Position numbers and translations under genes: made by a program
Part shown: piece by piece, positions 33,614 through 45,029 of the stretch
Layout of the letters: each line of letters opens with the position of its first letter
Position numbering within the stretch: the first letter of the stretch is position 1
The notes under the pieces: generated by a model
What the model was told of the DNA's origin: nothing
The model's database searches: none
What the model saw: only the letters and a program-made list of their open reading frames with translations
Assembly: GCA_023053685.1 (NCBI GenBank)
Contig: JALIGW010000002.1
Span: forward strand, 44,332,278 to 44,396,277
DNA length: 64,000 nucleotides
Direction: 5' to 3'
From: Diadophis punctatus similis
Lineage: Eukaryota; Chordata; Lepidosauria; Squamata; Dipsadidae

Positions 33614-34470
33614 TTTATTATTATTATTATTAATTATTTTGTCAAGCATATATAAGATTACAGTAAAAGTATAAACATGTATACATGAGACAATTTTGAG
33701 CACATGGGAACATTAGGACAGGAACGGTAGGCACGTTGGTGCGCTTATGCACGCCCCTTACAGACCTCTTAGGAATGGGGTGAGGTCAATAGTAGAAAGT
33801 CTTAGGTTAAAGTTTTGGGGATTTGGTGAAGAAACCACAGAGTCTGGTAGTGTATTCCAGGCATTGACCACTCTGTTGCTGAAGTCGTATTTTCTGCAAT
33901 CGAGTTTGGAGCAGTTTACCTTAAGTTTGTATCTATTGTGTGCTCGTGTATTATTGCGGTTGAAGTTGAAGTAGTCATTGACGGATAGGACATTGTAGCA
34001 GATAATTTTATGTGCTACACTTAGGTCAAACCTAAGGGGGCATAGTTCTAAATTGTCTAAGCCCAAAATTTCAAGTCTGCTGGCATAAGGTATTCTGTTG
34101 CGAACAGAGGAGTGGAGGACTCTTCTCGTGAAATATCTCTGGACATTTTCAATTGTATTAATATCCGATATGTAGTGCGGGTTCCAGATAGATGAGCTGT
34201 ATTCAATAATTGGTCTAGCAAATGTTTTGTATGCTCCAGTTAAAAGTATAATATTACCAGAGAAGAAGCTGCGCAAGATTAGGTTAACAACTCTTAATGC
34301 TTTTTTGGCAATGTTGTTACAGTGGGCTCTGGCACTTAGATCATTAGATATGAGTACTCCAAGGTCCTTAACAGAGTGAGGGTCATCTACAAGGTCATGT
34401 CCATCCAGTTTTCATTTTGTGTTCTGATTTTTTTTGCCAATGTGTAAGACAGAGCATTTGTTGGTTGTGA
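33614..34470 (-). pseudogene. LINE 3' part (CR1/Jockey-like), minus copy
   Basis: Minus-strand frame 34276-33758 is open and encodes the RT C-terminal region: FARPIIEYSSSIWNPHY, IENVQRYFTRRVLHSS, YASRLEILGLDNLELCPLR and the FNLRLSTIDLTPFLRGL end. The 3' UTR and a TTATTA-type tail are at 33614-33740. The upstream part to 34470 holds the motif corresponding to LHIGKK. Same family as 1-677. Confidence 0.8.
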
Positions 34471-34921
34471 TTTTGGGCTTAGACAACTTAGAACTACAAC
34501 ACCTTCGGTCTGACCTAAGCGTAGTATACAAAATTATCTGCTACAACGTCCTACCTGTCAATGACTACTTCAGCTTCAACCGCAATAATACACGAGCACA
34601 CAATAGATACAAACTTAAGGTAAACCGCTCCAAACTCGATACCAGAAAATACAACTTCAGCAACAGAGTGGTCAATGCCTGGAATGCACTACTTGATTCT
34701 CTGGTTACTTCCCCAAATCCCCATAACTTTAACCTTAGACTATCTACTGTTGACCTCACCCCATTCCTAAGAGGTCTGTAAGGGGCGTGCATAAGCGCAC
34801 CAACGTGCCTACAGTCCCTGTCCTACTGTCCCCATTTACTCATATCCATCATGTTTATACTTATATCTGTTATCTTATACATGCTTGACAAATAAATAAA
34901 ATAAAATAAATAAAAAATAAA
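34471..34921 (+). pseudogene. LINE 3' end (CR1/Jockey-like), plus copy
   Basis: Starts inside the LEILGLDNLEL region and runs to the same protein end (LTPFLRGL, stop at 34779), the same 3' UTR (CATGCTTGACAAATAAATAA) and an A-rich tail. It faces the minus copy head to head at about 34470, with a few bases of shared TTTTG at the junction. Confidence 0.8.
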
Positions 34922-34967
34922 ATCCCTCTTTTCCCCAGAACATGTATATTTAATGGAGAACCTAGAG

Positions 34968-35392
34968 CAGTGATGGCGAACCTTTTTTTCCTCGGGTGCC
35001 AAAATAGTGCGCGCATGCACTATCGCATGTGCGTGCGTGCCCATACACATAATTCAAAGCCCCCCACTTGCCCCACCCTTCTGCACATGCGTGCGTGACC
35101 CCCCCACATCCCCATTTCCCAACTTCCAGTGGGACCAGTAGGCCCGTTTTTTGCCCTCCTCAGGCTCCAGAGGCTTTCTTGGAGCTTGGGGAGGGTGAAA
35201 ACGCTCCCCCCTGCCACCCCGGAGGCTCTCCAGAGGCCAAAATCGCCCTCCCAGAGCCTCCATGTGAGCCAAAAATCAGCTGGTGGGCACGCACATGTGC
35301 ACTGGAGCTGAGCTAGGGCAACGGCTCGCGTGCCAGCAGATATGGCTCCGCGTGCCACCTGTGGCACCCGTGCCATAGGTTCGCCATCACTG
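34968..35392 (-). mobile_element. Non-autonomous hAT (CAGTGATGGCGAACC family)
   Basis: CAGTGATGGCGAACCTTTTT on the left, CCATAGGTTCGCCATCACTG on the right, and a perfect duplication ACCTAGAG (34960-34967, 35393-35400). Orientation is opposite to the copies at 26689 and 40496. Confidence 0.94.
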
Positions 35393-35399
35393 ACCTAGA

Positions 35400-35480
35400 G
35401 CGTTGTTTCCTCAACCATGTCAGTTTCAAGATGTGTGGACTTCAACTTATTCTGGCTAGGAAATTCTGGGATTTGAAGTT
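35400..35480 (+). mobile_element. Partial palindromic hAT MITE
   Basis: GTTTCAAGATGTGTGGACTT and AAATTCTGGGATTTGAAGTT are the two arms of the 30217-type MITE, degraded. A SINE follows directly. Confidence 0.6.
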
Positions 35481-35707
35481 AGCAATAGCACTTAGACTTA
35501 TATACCGCTTCATAGTGCTTTACAGTCCTCTCTAAGTGGTTTACAGAGTTCAGCATATTGCCCCCAACAATCTGGGTCCTCATTTTACCCACCTCGGAAG
35601 GATGGAAGGCTGAGTTAACCTTGAGCCTGGTGAGATTTGAACAGCTGAACTGCTGAACTAGCAGTAGCCTGCAGTGCTGCATTTAACCACTGCGCCACCT
35701 CGGCTCA
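35481..35707 (-). mobile_element. tRNA-derived SINE, full-length
   Basis: On the minus strand it begins GAGCCGAGGTGGCGCAGTGG, with a Pol III A box (TGGCGCAGTGG, 35687-35697) and a B box (GTTCAAATCTC, 35632-35642), then a body with AGATTGTTGGGGGCAATATG and a tail TATAAGTCTAAGTGCTATTG. This is the common snake or squamate SINE; copies at 41076 and 60473. Confidence 0.85.
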
Positions 35708-36190
35708 TGCATCTTAAACCTTAAGAAGGATGAGAAACTCTGAATTAGAAAAATAGATAGGTCTCCAAGGTTTATTTTAAGGATGAGAGGGTTGGAGCAA
35801 CTTGACCCTCAGTATGAATGCTGTTCCAGAAGGCAAGAGTCATAATAAGGAAGGTGCACTGCCTACATTCCATCAGATGTCAATGTTTTAAAGAGAGAAC
35901 TTGAGCATGCTCACTCTGTTAAATGTTATTGCATGCGCAGAAAGAATGCGAGAAAGACTCTCCCTCAAATAGCCAAGCCATATATGCCATAAAAAGCTTC
36001 ACTATGTTGGTTAAAACCAGGACCTTTATAGTATTCACACTTAGAAGTTTACTGGTCACCACTGCAGCTCATGTAGCAGACTCCCTTTTACTAGGACGTT
36101 CTTCAGTATTACCGCTTTGCCTTGGGTTAACTTACTTAACTTATTGTTGACTTAGAAAAGGAGGAGGACATAACACAATATTGTTGTAGT
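35708..36190. other. Unannotated interval
   Basis: No feature recognised. Confidence 0.5.
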
Positions 36191-36197
36191 TCTAACA

Positions 36198-36265
36198 CAG
36201 ACCTCTCCAACCTGTGTGTTGTCCAGGCATGCGGACTTTAACTCCCAGAATTTTCAGAAAAGTCA
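36198..36265 (+). mobile_element. Partial palindromic hAT MITE
   Basis: CAGACCTCTCCAACCTGTG and GGACTTTAACTCCCAGAATT follow one arm of the 30217-type MITE; the other arm is missing. Confidence 0.5.
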
Positions 36266-37032
36266 CACTGTGTTGTGGAAATTCTACAAACTAAACCCCA
36301 CATATCAGGAGATCAGTCAGGTTCTAGAAAATCCACCAACCATTTATTTTGCTTGTATTTTTCAGGGATAAAAAAGGAAGATGTAAAGTCAAGGCATACA
36401 CAAATAGAATGCCACATAGCAAAGCTCTTTCATAATATATTGGAATTATGGAGAGAGAAAACCTTTGGAGGAAAGAACTAACAGATTTATCATTTTTTAA
36501 AACAATCAAATTTCAATCCAGCTTCAGAGGTCCAATAAGAACTCTGTTTCTAAGGATTTGAGGTAAATAGCATCTTTGATCATTTAAAGAATGAATACTA
36601 TTTTAAACCAAAACTAGATTATTAAAGTTGATATATTAAGCAGAGGAAAAAGATACTCCTACATGCAGTTTAGCACTGCAGCCTACGAACACTGTCATTT
36701 TTAGCACTTTATAGCAAAAGCTGGAAACCCATATTTTTCAACTTGTTTAAAAAAAACTCTTGAAATAACCTACTCTTAAACTAAATAATTACTGCATTCA
36801 TTAGTATAACCTCTGTAGTATTAAAACCTGCCTACAATTATTACATTGAAACACTAATTCTGACAATGATTAAATAAAAGTAATTTATTTATTGTAGTCA
36901 TAATCCTATAGTTCCTAGGACAGCATCTCAGAATTTCTTGGATATTGCCTTTAAGAAACAGTCGTCCACCTTTTAAGAAAATTATCAGATGCCAGTTACT
37001 TGTTATCCCTGTCCTTGAAAAGTCCCTCAAAA
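36266..37032. other. Unannotated AT-rich interval
   Basis: No feature recognised. Confidence 0.5.
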
Positions 37033-37040
37033 GTGTTGAG

Positions 37041-37366
37041 CAGAGGTGGGTTCCTCCCAGTTCGGACCGGTTCACCCGATCTGGTAGCAAACTGCTGGTG
37101 ATGTCACAACGTCATGGAACCGGTTCGGTCAGTGCCAGTCTGTGGGTGCTGCCATCTCTTTTTTTTAATTTTTTTTTTTAAAATTTTTTTAAATTTACTG
37201 GGGTTTTTTTCTTCTGCCATTAGCAGAAGCCAAGTTTCCGGCAATGTGCATGCGTTGCCATCTTGTTTTTGGCTTTTTTTGTGTGTGAATTTTTTAAAAA
37301 AAATTTGTGGCCACGCAGCGCGGGAGGAAGTGATCTGGCAGCGAGGTAAGTTAGAACCCACTCCTG
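37041..37366. mobile_element. Non-autonomous hAT element
   Basis: CAGAGGTGGGTTCCTCCC left and TTAGAACCCACTCCTG right; flanks GTGTTGAG (37033-37040) and GTGTTGAA (37367-37374) match 7/8. The interior contains ACCGGTTC motifs and T-rich runs. Confidence 0.88.
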
Positions 37367-37374
37367 GTGTTGAA

Positions 37375-39207
37375 AGTTTGGCAACAGCTATGGTGGTCTG
37401 TGAGCCCTCTTCCAGCAAAATTATATTCCTTCCATGGGCAGAAAAGCAAAACAAACTCTTTTTGCTCCTTTAGAGGAGAGCAGAGAAATACAACCCTCTC
37501 AATTCTTTCTGCTGCTGCTCTGCAGCTAGACAGATATTTGCTAGTGGCAAGATATTCAAAAGCCATAACTCTGATTTTAGTCACAGGCTGGTCTTTCAGC
37601 CATTAAATATAATACTGTTTAACGCTTCTTGACATAAGCATCATATTATTTTAATCCAAATAAAAATACTATACCTTGTCTTTCCTCTACAAATAGAGGT
37701 CTAAAATGGCTAACACCAATGAACCATGAACTATATCAAAATGAAAAAACAAACTCAGCACTAAAAGTAAATTTAAGAGATACAATTTAAAGTTACTAAA
37801 TAGAACTATCAAAAAATCCAAAATCCATTCAAGAAAAAATGTTTTCAAACATGGCAACAATAAAAAAAAGATGACAATTTATTCTTTAGGGCACAGTTTT
37901 GGACATACATTATACAGAAAAGCCTTTGCTCCAATTCAACTCAGAAGGCAAACTCATGCAAAAGTGTTCTTCAAACAACTTTAGCAACAGCAGAATCATG
38001 CAGGAGGAAATTAAAATATTTTGATCCCCATTAATTGTTTAAATCTTAAAAGATAACCATTAGCAACTTGAACTAAGTTTGCCAATCGATTTGACTAGCT
38101 GTGTAGCTGAACATAATAAAGGCATGATATAATCCCTGAATTTCAGGCATTTTGTTCTAAATGAACTTGGAAATACCTTCACTAGCTGCTACATGTGGAC
38201 TGTACTACAGTTTATTTACAGCTTTGACTACTATGCACTGACACAATTCAGTGAAGACCCGGGGCTCTTTGAGAAGCATATTCCCACTGTGTTGCGTTCA
38301 AATATCCATTGGGATTATTTTCTGGGACTTCATCCTGAATCTGGCAGAGAATTTTCTTCTGCTAAGAATATTGCTGTCCAAATGACTGCTTGGTTTCCTT
38401 TTCATTTACATTGACCCTATATAATACAGGAAATAAACATAAAACCTTTACTTTGATTCTGAAAGGTAAAATTATTTTGTAGCCCTATACCCTGGAGTAG
38501 CTGTCCAAGTAAATGCCCCTTAGCTTCATCAGGATCTTTGGGCACTAAAGGAGCCTAAATTGTCTTGGAGTTCAGGAAAGCCATTAGCAAGTCTGCAAGA
38601 AGTAAAACATAGATGCACACCCGTACAAGATGGTATTTGTTTTACTGGGATGTTCTGAGGTATTTTGGTGCACCTCTAGATGTGGCTTGCTAATATTAAT
38701 GTTTTGTATTGTGATAATATCTGTTACCAAAGTTTGCTGTTTAGAGCTATGGCTGAAGGAGGCAACAAGTCTAAGAAATAAAGTATTATGAATACCCACA
38801 CAGTGGTTTAAAAAAAGCAAAAGAACTTTACAGTATGAAAAAAAAGAATCTCAAGGTTATTTAGCCCAGCCCTTGCACAATGCAGAATTATATAAATGAG
38901 CATATCCAACAGTTGACTGCCCAACCTCCACACTGACAACACCATTAAAGACAAGTATACCAACTCTGCAAAGTGTAATCTCTGTCAGTTTGTGCCATGA
39001 AAAAAGTTTCTACTAATTTTTAGTCAGTGAAGTTTTAAAGATCATTATCTCTTTTTTTTAGTAATTATTATAATGCTAATTACATACATGGGATGTCATA
39101 TACACAGGAGTGTATTCAGTACATGGACTAGTACTTACCATTCCATATTACTGGACTCATAGTACACCTTGTTGCACACCAATTTCTGCAAATTTTCATC
39201 AACAATT
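37375..39207. other. Unannotated AT-rich interval
   Basis: No feature recognised. A 73-codon open frame at 38193-38414 has no domain I know and no splice context that supports it. Confidence 0.5.
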
Positions 39208-39215
39208 AGCTAGAG

Positions 39216-39544
39216 CAGGGGTTGGCAACCTTAAACACTCAAAGAGCCATTTGGACCCGGGAACCACCGGGAACCACAAAACCCTTCCCGTGCCTGACTA
39301 TTTCCTGAGCGGCCACAGAACTAGCATATGTAGTTGAATTAAACGTTCTGTTTTCTTCTGAAACTTTTCTTTTCTTGGATTTATCCATGTTTGGCCTACT
39401 GGGGGTCGAAAAGCTGAATAAATCGCGTGCCAGTGGGTATCACACATCGGCGGTTGTGATACATATTTTGAGCGACAGGGAGCCACAGCAGAGGGATTGA
39501 AGAGCCACATGCAGCTCCAGAGCAGCTCAGACTGCTGACCCCTG
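39216..39544. mobile_element. Non-autonomous hAT element
   Basis: CAGGGGTTGGCAACCTTAAA left, GACTGCTGACCCCTG right; flanks AGCTAGAG (39208-39215) and AGCTAAAG (39545-39552) match 7/8. Subterminal CAAAGAGCCAT and TGAAGAGCCACATGC are characteristic. Confidence 0.9.
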
Positions 39545-39552
39545 AGCTAAAG

Positions 39553-40159
39553 GTTTCCATGTCAACATTTCTTGCTTATCACCTAGGCCTATGCAAATAA
39601 ATAACTATTTATAACTATGAACACATCAGAAACCATGGTAAAATATACAGAAACAGTTGATTATATACAGAACAGTACACAATAAACAAGGAATTATTTA
39701 TTCATAAAAGGTTCACTGCAAAAGAACTGAATGATACAAGACAACCTATTTAAAACAAAACACCACACACACACAAACTATTATAACAATTTCATATCTT
39801 AACTGACTGATCATAACTGGCAATTTCATCATTTTCCCTGTTGCTCAATAATTTCAATGCTATCTAACAGTGCTTAAAACATAAGGAATGATGGGATTAA
39901 CTATTTCAAAGGAGTGTTTGGAATCTGTTATGTTATTGAATCTTGAAATACATTTCCAGTATATTTTGTGTAGCTCTGCTTTCTGGGACCTTTTTTTTTT
40001 TTTATAAACCAGCAGAGATGCCTGGACTAGAGTGAAAAACTCTGAAAGTCCCTATCAGACCAGAACATGTAATGTGATTGTATTAACAAGAATCAAGCTA
40101 TTATTTAAACTGTTAACATCAGTTTTATTATATTTATAGTGAATCTATATTAGGGGAAG
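39553..40159. other. Unannotated interval
   Basis: Nothing recognised; short A- and T-rich runs and a CACACACA stretch near 39763-39774. Confidence 0.5.
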
Positions 40160-40495
40160 CTAGATTGGAAGAAGATGAACAGTTTTTTTTAAATTGGAGG
40201 AAGAAGCACCAATAATCCACACTATGCTGATGACTTTAATGCAAAGGATCTACAAGCTTTAATAATAGAAATCAAGGAGCATAGTAAAAAAAGTAGAACT
40301 AAGATTAAATATGAAGAACATATTATAGAAAGTACAACAACCTGTTACTGAAGTGGTAGATAGCTTTTGTCTTTTAGAATCAACCATCAACGGTAATGGA
40401 GCAAGCAGAACAAGAAATACGCTGCAGACTAGCACTTGGTAGAGCAGCCATCAATGTATTGGAAGAAATATTCAGATGCCATGATGTGTCTATAC

Positions 40496-40933
40496 CAGTG
40501 ATGGCGAACCTATGGCACGCGTGCCACAGGTGGCACGCGGAGCCATATCTGCCGGCACGCGAGCCAATGCCTAGCTCAGCTCCAGGACGCATGTGCGCGC
40601 ATTGGCCAGCTAATTTTTGGCTCACACGGAAGCTCTGGGAGGGTGTTTTCGGCTTCCGGAGGGCCTCCTGGGGGATGAGGGAGGGTGCTTTTGCCCTCCC
40701 GAGGCTCCAGAGAAGCCTCTGGAGCCTCGGGAAGGCAAAAAATGGGCCTACCGGGCCCACCAGAAGTTGGGAAACGGGCCATTTCCGGCCTCCAGAGGGC
40801 CTCCGGGGTGTGTGGGGGAGGCCGTTTTCGCCCTCCCCAGGCATTGAATTATGGGTGTGGGCACTCGCACATGTGCGATAGCAGCCGCGCACGCACTTTT
40901 GGCACCCGAGGAAAAAAAGGTTCGCCATCACTG
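40496..40933 (+). mobile_element. Non-autonomous hAT (CAGTGATGGCGAACC family) in BovB
   Basis: CAGTGATGGCGAACCTATGG left, AGGTTCGCCATCACTG right; perfect duplication GTCTATAC (40488-40495, 40934-40941). Removing it rejoins the BovB frame. Confidence 0.95.
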
Positions 40934-41075
40934 GTCTATACCAACAAAGATTAGAATAGTGCACGTAGTGATTCCCTATGACACTCTATGAAAATGAAAC
41001 CTGGGCTTTGAAGGAACAGGATAGGAAGAGCAGTAATACTTTTGAACTTTGGTTTTGGAGAAGACTTCTGAGAAT

Positions 41076-41230
41076 AGCTATAGCACTTAGACTTATATAC
41101 TGCTTCGTAGTGCTTTACAGCACTATCTAAGCAGTTTACAGAGTCAGGATATTACACCCAACAATCTTGATCATCGTTTAATCAACCTCAGAAGGATGGA
41201 AAGCTGAGTCAACCTTGAGCCAGTCATAAT
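41076..41230 (-). mobile_element. tRNA-derived SINE, 3' part, in BovB
   Basis: TAGCACTTAGACTTATATAC through CAACCTCAGAAGGATGGAAA and GAGTCAACCTTGAGCC is the body and tail of the SINE at 35481. The tRNA head is missing. Confidence 0.8.
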
Positions 41231-41539
41231 ACCATGCTTAGCCAAGGTAACAAGCCAATAGTTTATTGAGTAAATCAACCCAAAGTTTTCAATAGAGGCA
41301 TAAATGACTAGGCACAAATTATCCTACTTTGAATATATGACACAAAGTACTAATTCTCTACAGAGTGGAAGAAAAGCAAAGAAGAGGACACCAGCAGCAA
41401 GATGGATGGATTCAGTTACAGTGGTGATAGATGCATCATTAGAAGATCCTGTTACAGACACATCCTAATAGAGGATATGTATGTGGCTGCTAAAAGTCAA
41501 CAACGACTTGATGGCATATAATCAATCAAAACCAATCAA

Positions 41540-41910
41540 TGCTGAAATAAAACTATTAATAATAAATGTAGTTCCATATGGCTAATTACACGCCAGTTAT
41601 GAACTTAATGTGAATGAACACTTAGTGAACAAAATATATAGAATGATATGTAACTTTTTAATGTTTAGGAATAGCCGTGGTGCCTTGCCCAATATACAAC
41701 ACCCTCATTCATCAGTGTATTCATATAAACAGAACAAATTAAAGTACCTGCAAAACAGACTAGCTCAGAAAGTCGGTCCAGATGTTCAACCTTGGAATAA
41801 TATAGCCCTCTGAGAGACTTCTCACAGAAATCTAAGTGTAAAAGAGTTTGTGAACATAAAGGCTCTCACATAAATGGCCTGTGGTAAGTTATTTATTTTA
41901 AACCCAGAGA
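41540..41910. other. Unannotated interval
   Basis: No feature recognised. Confidence 0.5.
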
Positions 41911-41918
41911 TTCTGATA

Positions 41919-42212
41919 CAGGGGTGAAATCCAGCAGGTTCTGACAGGTTCTGGAGAACCGGTAGCAGACATTTTGAGTAGTTCGGAGAACCGGTAGCGG
42001 AAATTTTGAGTAGTTCAGAGAACCGGCAAATACCACCTCTGGCTGGCCCCAGAGTGGGGTGGGAATGGAGATTTTGCAATATCCTTCCCCCAGGAGTGGG
42101 AGGGAATGGGGATTTTGCAGTATCCTTCCCCTGCCACACCCACCAAGCCACACCACGCCCACCAAGCCACGCCCACAGAACCGGTAGTAAATAAAATTGG
42201 ATTTCACCACTA
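41919..42212. mobile_element. Non-autonomous hAT element
   Basis: CAGGGGTGAAATCCA left, TGGATTTCACCACTA right; perfect duplication TTCTGATA (41911-41918, 42213-42220). Contains GAGAACCGGTAGC twice, and two 41-bp-spaced copies of GATTTTGCARTATCC at about 42070 and 42111, the same unit as the 1452-2076 minisatellite. Confidence 0.93.
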
Positions 42213-42220
42213 TTCTGATA

Positions 42221-43744
42221 CCAGAAAAAAATGTAATAACACTAACACAAACTTTTAAAATCAGAAAGAGAATAAAAAATAGAGGGATGGGGGGTCAATT
42301 TAAAAAGTAATAAAAGGATATTGGTTCCAAAGATTCATACTAAAAATACATAATTAAATGGTGTGGAGAATGAACTGCCCCTTCCCACAGAGATTACAGC
42401 AAAAGCCCTAGTAATGGTTCTTTGGGGAAAGCATCCTCAATTCAGATGCAGAACCCTTGAAAAATCATCTTCCAAATTGTCACATGCTTCATCTCATCAG
42501 CCAAGGATCTAAGCAAAGGCTTACAATATTTTTTAAACAATCTTGTGTGTTTTGTCCTGCATAAAATATAGAAGTCATTGCAAATTTATAGAAAATAACT
42601 TTTATTTAAAAAAAATAGGCTTCCCACAAAACTGAAGTGATCATGGTTCAGAGACCTCCAAATAACAGTAATTGTCATATTTCTTCCTGAGAATCAGGTA
42701 TCCCACCCACACAGTTCATTATTATAATGTTCTAATCATCTTGATTATTTATAGCATGGCCATCTGTTAAAGTCACAACATTCTTCCCACTTATAAGATG
42801 ATACATCAGTTCCAGTAACAGGTAATTAACAAAGAATTGTGGAAGCTCTCTTACTTATCCAAAGGTTTCTTCCTGCTTCTCAGGAATACCATCTGCCTCT
42901 TTCTTTCTCTTTAACTAAAACCTATAGACCCTGAGTTATAGGGACACATGGGAAAAGATATGATACAGTAGATGCCAAAACAACAGATGGCCCAGGCAAC
43001 AGGCACCTATGAAGTAGATTAATACACCATGCAGTGTCCAAATATGTTGCAAGAGAAGGCAACAGAAAGACACACTAGATAAAAATGTTGATAAACCTTC
43101 CCGTAGAAACCTGGGCTAAAGCAAAATTGTGATCTAATGTACATTACACTCTGGTTGTTTTATGTAAATCTCAAAGGAAATTCATTTTTTAAAAAATATA
43201 CCTCTAATTTTACATACATTTTAATGTGATGACTCAGTAAAAATGTGTTAATGGTTGCAAACCTATTTATTATATTTATATGTTTGTCAGGTAGCAAAAG
43301 ATAGCATCAAAGGTCTAGTTCAGAATCTAAATATCTTAAAGAAACCGAGATACTCGTGGCATTTATACCCCATTTCTATTCTCTTCTAGCTTCTTCCCTC
43401 TCTGATGCAATGTGACTATTCCCAAAAGTCTCAAATGAATTATCACTTCTTTTTAACAGCTAAATTGGGAAAAATACACTTTTGAAGATGTGAATAAGCC
43501 AAGACCTTAAAACTACTCTTTGCTTTTTCTGTATATTTGTTTATTTTTAATTTGGCATCTCTGCTAGCTCAACTGAAAACCAGAATGTAAAAGTGATCTA
43601 TTTTTTGCTGAGCCACAGGGGATACTTGATATTATTTCACTACCAAAAGTTTAAAAAAATGTTGGGATGTTGAAATGGTGATAATCTGCCATCTATTAAG
43701 ATGTACTAATATTATATATGATAGGTAAAAAAATAAAGAAATCC
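42221..43744. other. Unannotated AT-rich interval
   Basis: No feature recognised. Confidence 0.5.
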
Positions 43745-43749
43745 CTGCG

Positions 43750-44033
43750 GATTTTACTCCACTAGTCGTTGCCGACTATAGGGGGCGGTGCTCATCTCTG
43801 TTTCAATGCCATTGAACCAGCGCTTTCCGTGGTCATGTAGCCAGCATGACATATGGAGTGCTGTTACCTTCCCACCAAAGTGGTACTTATTTATCTACTT
43901 GCATTTATATGCTTTCGAACTGCTAGGTTGGCAGGAACTGGGGCAAGGAAGGGAGCTCACCCTGTCAGATGGAGCTTGGGTCTCAAACATGGGCTGCTTG
44001 TTTTCAGTGCTGCTCCCATCTGCTGCTTAAGGC
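43750..44033 (-). mobile_element. Squamate tRNA-derived SINE (second family)
   Basis: CTAGTCGTTGCCGACTATAG, GGGGGCGGTGCTCATCTCTG, CGTGGTCATGTAGCCAGCAT, TACCTTCCCACCAAAG and TTTCGAACTGCTAGGTTGGC are the ordered landmarks of a common squamate repeat. A B-box-like GTTTGAGACCC lies at 43978-43988 on the minus strand, so the tRNA-like head is at the high-coordinate end. I do not give it a family name. Confidence 0.65.
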
Positions 44034-44647
44034 AATTCCAGAAATCCCAGTCTAGATTTCAATGGGTTGGCAATTGGGCTGGATTGTGCTTAGTCTGGGC
44101 TATGGCCATCACAAGACCTGATTGGTTATTCCTTTGCTTCTTCCCTTCCCATTCATCCAAGAAAGGCAAGCCTTCCTGGTTGGCTCCAGTGTAGACCATC
44201 TACAATCTACCAAAGCCTGCCTTTTTCTTTTAGGAAATGTTGTCCCCTCACTAGCCTCATATCCTTCCTTGGTAGATCAACGGATATTGTAAAGCAAGGG
44301 AGAACCAATAGTTCAGCTTTGTAGAAACTATGTTCCTCTGCTGCAACTTGAATGTATAAAAGAGAGAAAAGGAAACTTTGCAAGGGAGGGTGGGAAAGCA
44401 AGGGGAGCAAGCTTCATCTAAGACAGGCAGAAACCAAAAGGGCACCCACTAGGTAAAGTAAGGATTGAACAGACCCTTCTAGGATAACTCATTGACTCAA
44501 TGAGCCATTGGATAAACCCAACAACTACTACTTGTCAGAGGATATAGCTACAAAGCAAGCCAGGATAAAATGGCTGCAGGGGTAGTAACCACCTGTTAAA
44601 GGGCTGAGGGCATGTCATACAGTGCAGTCAATTGGAGTTGAGGCTAC
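44034..44647. other. Unannotated interval
   Basis: No feature recognised. Confidence 0.5.
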
Positions 44648-44649
44648 TA

Positions 44650-45027
44650 CAGGTAGTCCTTGAGTTATAATAGCAATTGGGACTGGAATTTCCACTGCTA
44701 AGTAACATGGCTATAAAGCATTGTGTCACACGACCGTGCCACTCAGCAGCAACAGTTTCAGCAGTCCCAGTTGCCATCATTAAGCAAGGACCACATGGAC
44801 TTTAAGTTAGGATCTGAATTGACCATGACTTCTGACTTCCTGCTGGCTTCCCCATTGACTTTGCTTTGGGGGAAGCTGATAGGTAACATCAAAAATTACG
44901 TTAATGTGACCATGGGGATGCTGCAACAGCCAGAACTCAGAGGGCTGGTTTGTAACTACTACTTATTCAATGATGTCATAACTTTGAACAATATCTGAAT
45001 GAATGGTTGTGATCGGAGGACCACCTT
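44650..45027 (+). mobile_element. Tigger-like (Tc1/mariner) MITE, near complete
   Basis: CAGGTAGTCCTTGAGTTA at the left after TA (44648-44649); a degraded inverted right end (GGAGGACCACC) before TA (45028-45029). Internal GGCTTCCCCATTGACTTTGC and TGACCATGGGGATGCTGCAA are landmarks of this family. No transposase. Confidence 0.7.
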
Positions 45028-45029
45028 TA

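Larger units (their letters stand above)
40160..41538 (+). pseudogene. BovB (RTE-type) LINE fragment, split twice
   Basis: Upstream part: the RT catalytic YADD (40223-40234) in NNPHYADDFNAKDLQALI, then NGNGASRTRNTLQTSTW-type sequence corresponding to the SSxEIRRRLALGRAA motif, then ALEKIFRCHD. After the hAT at 40496-40933: TKIRIVHVVIPYDTL, ELWFWRRLLRI. After the SINE: KRTPAARWMDSVTVVIDASL and the 3' end GTCAACAACGACTTGATGGC with AATCAATCAA. These are BovB landmarks. Stops and frameshifts are many. Confidence 0.8.

Noticed and set aside
33614..34921. Twin-priming inversion of one LINE insertion
   Set aside because: Both arms contain the 3' end, which twin priming of one insertion would not give.
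38193..38414. 73-codon open frame of exon-like composition
   Set aside because: No domain recognised and no convincing splice sites.
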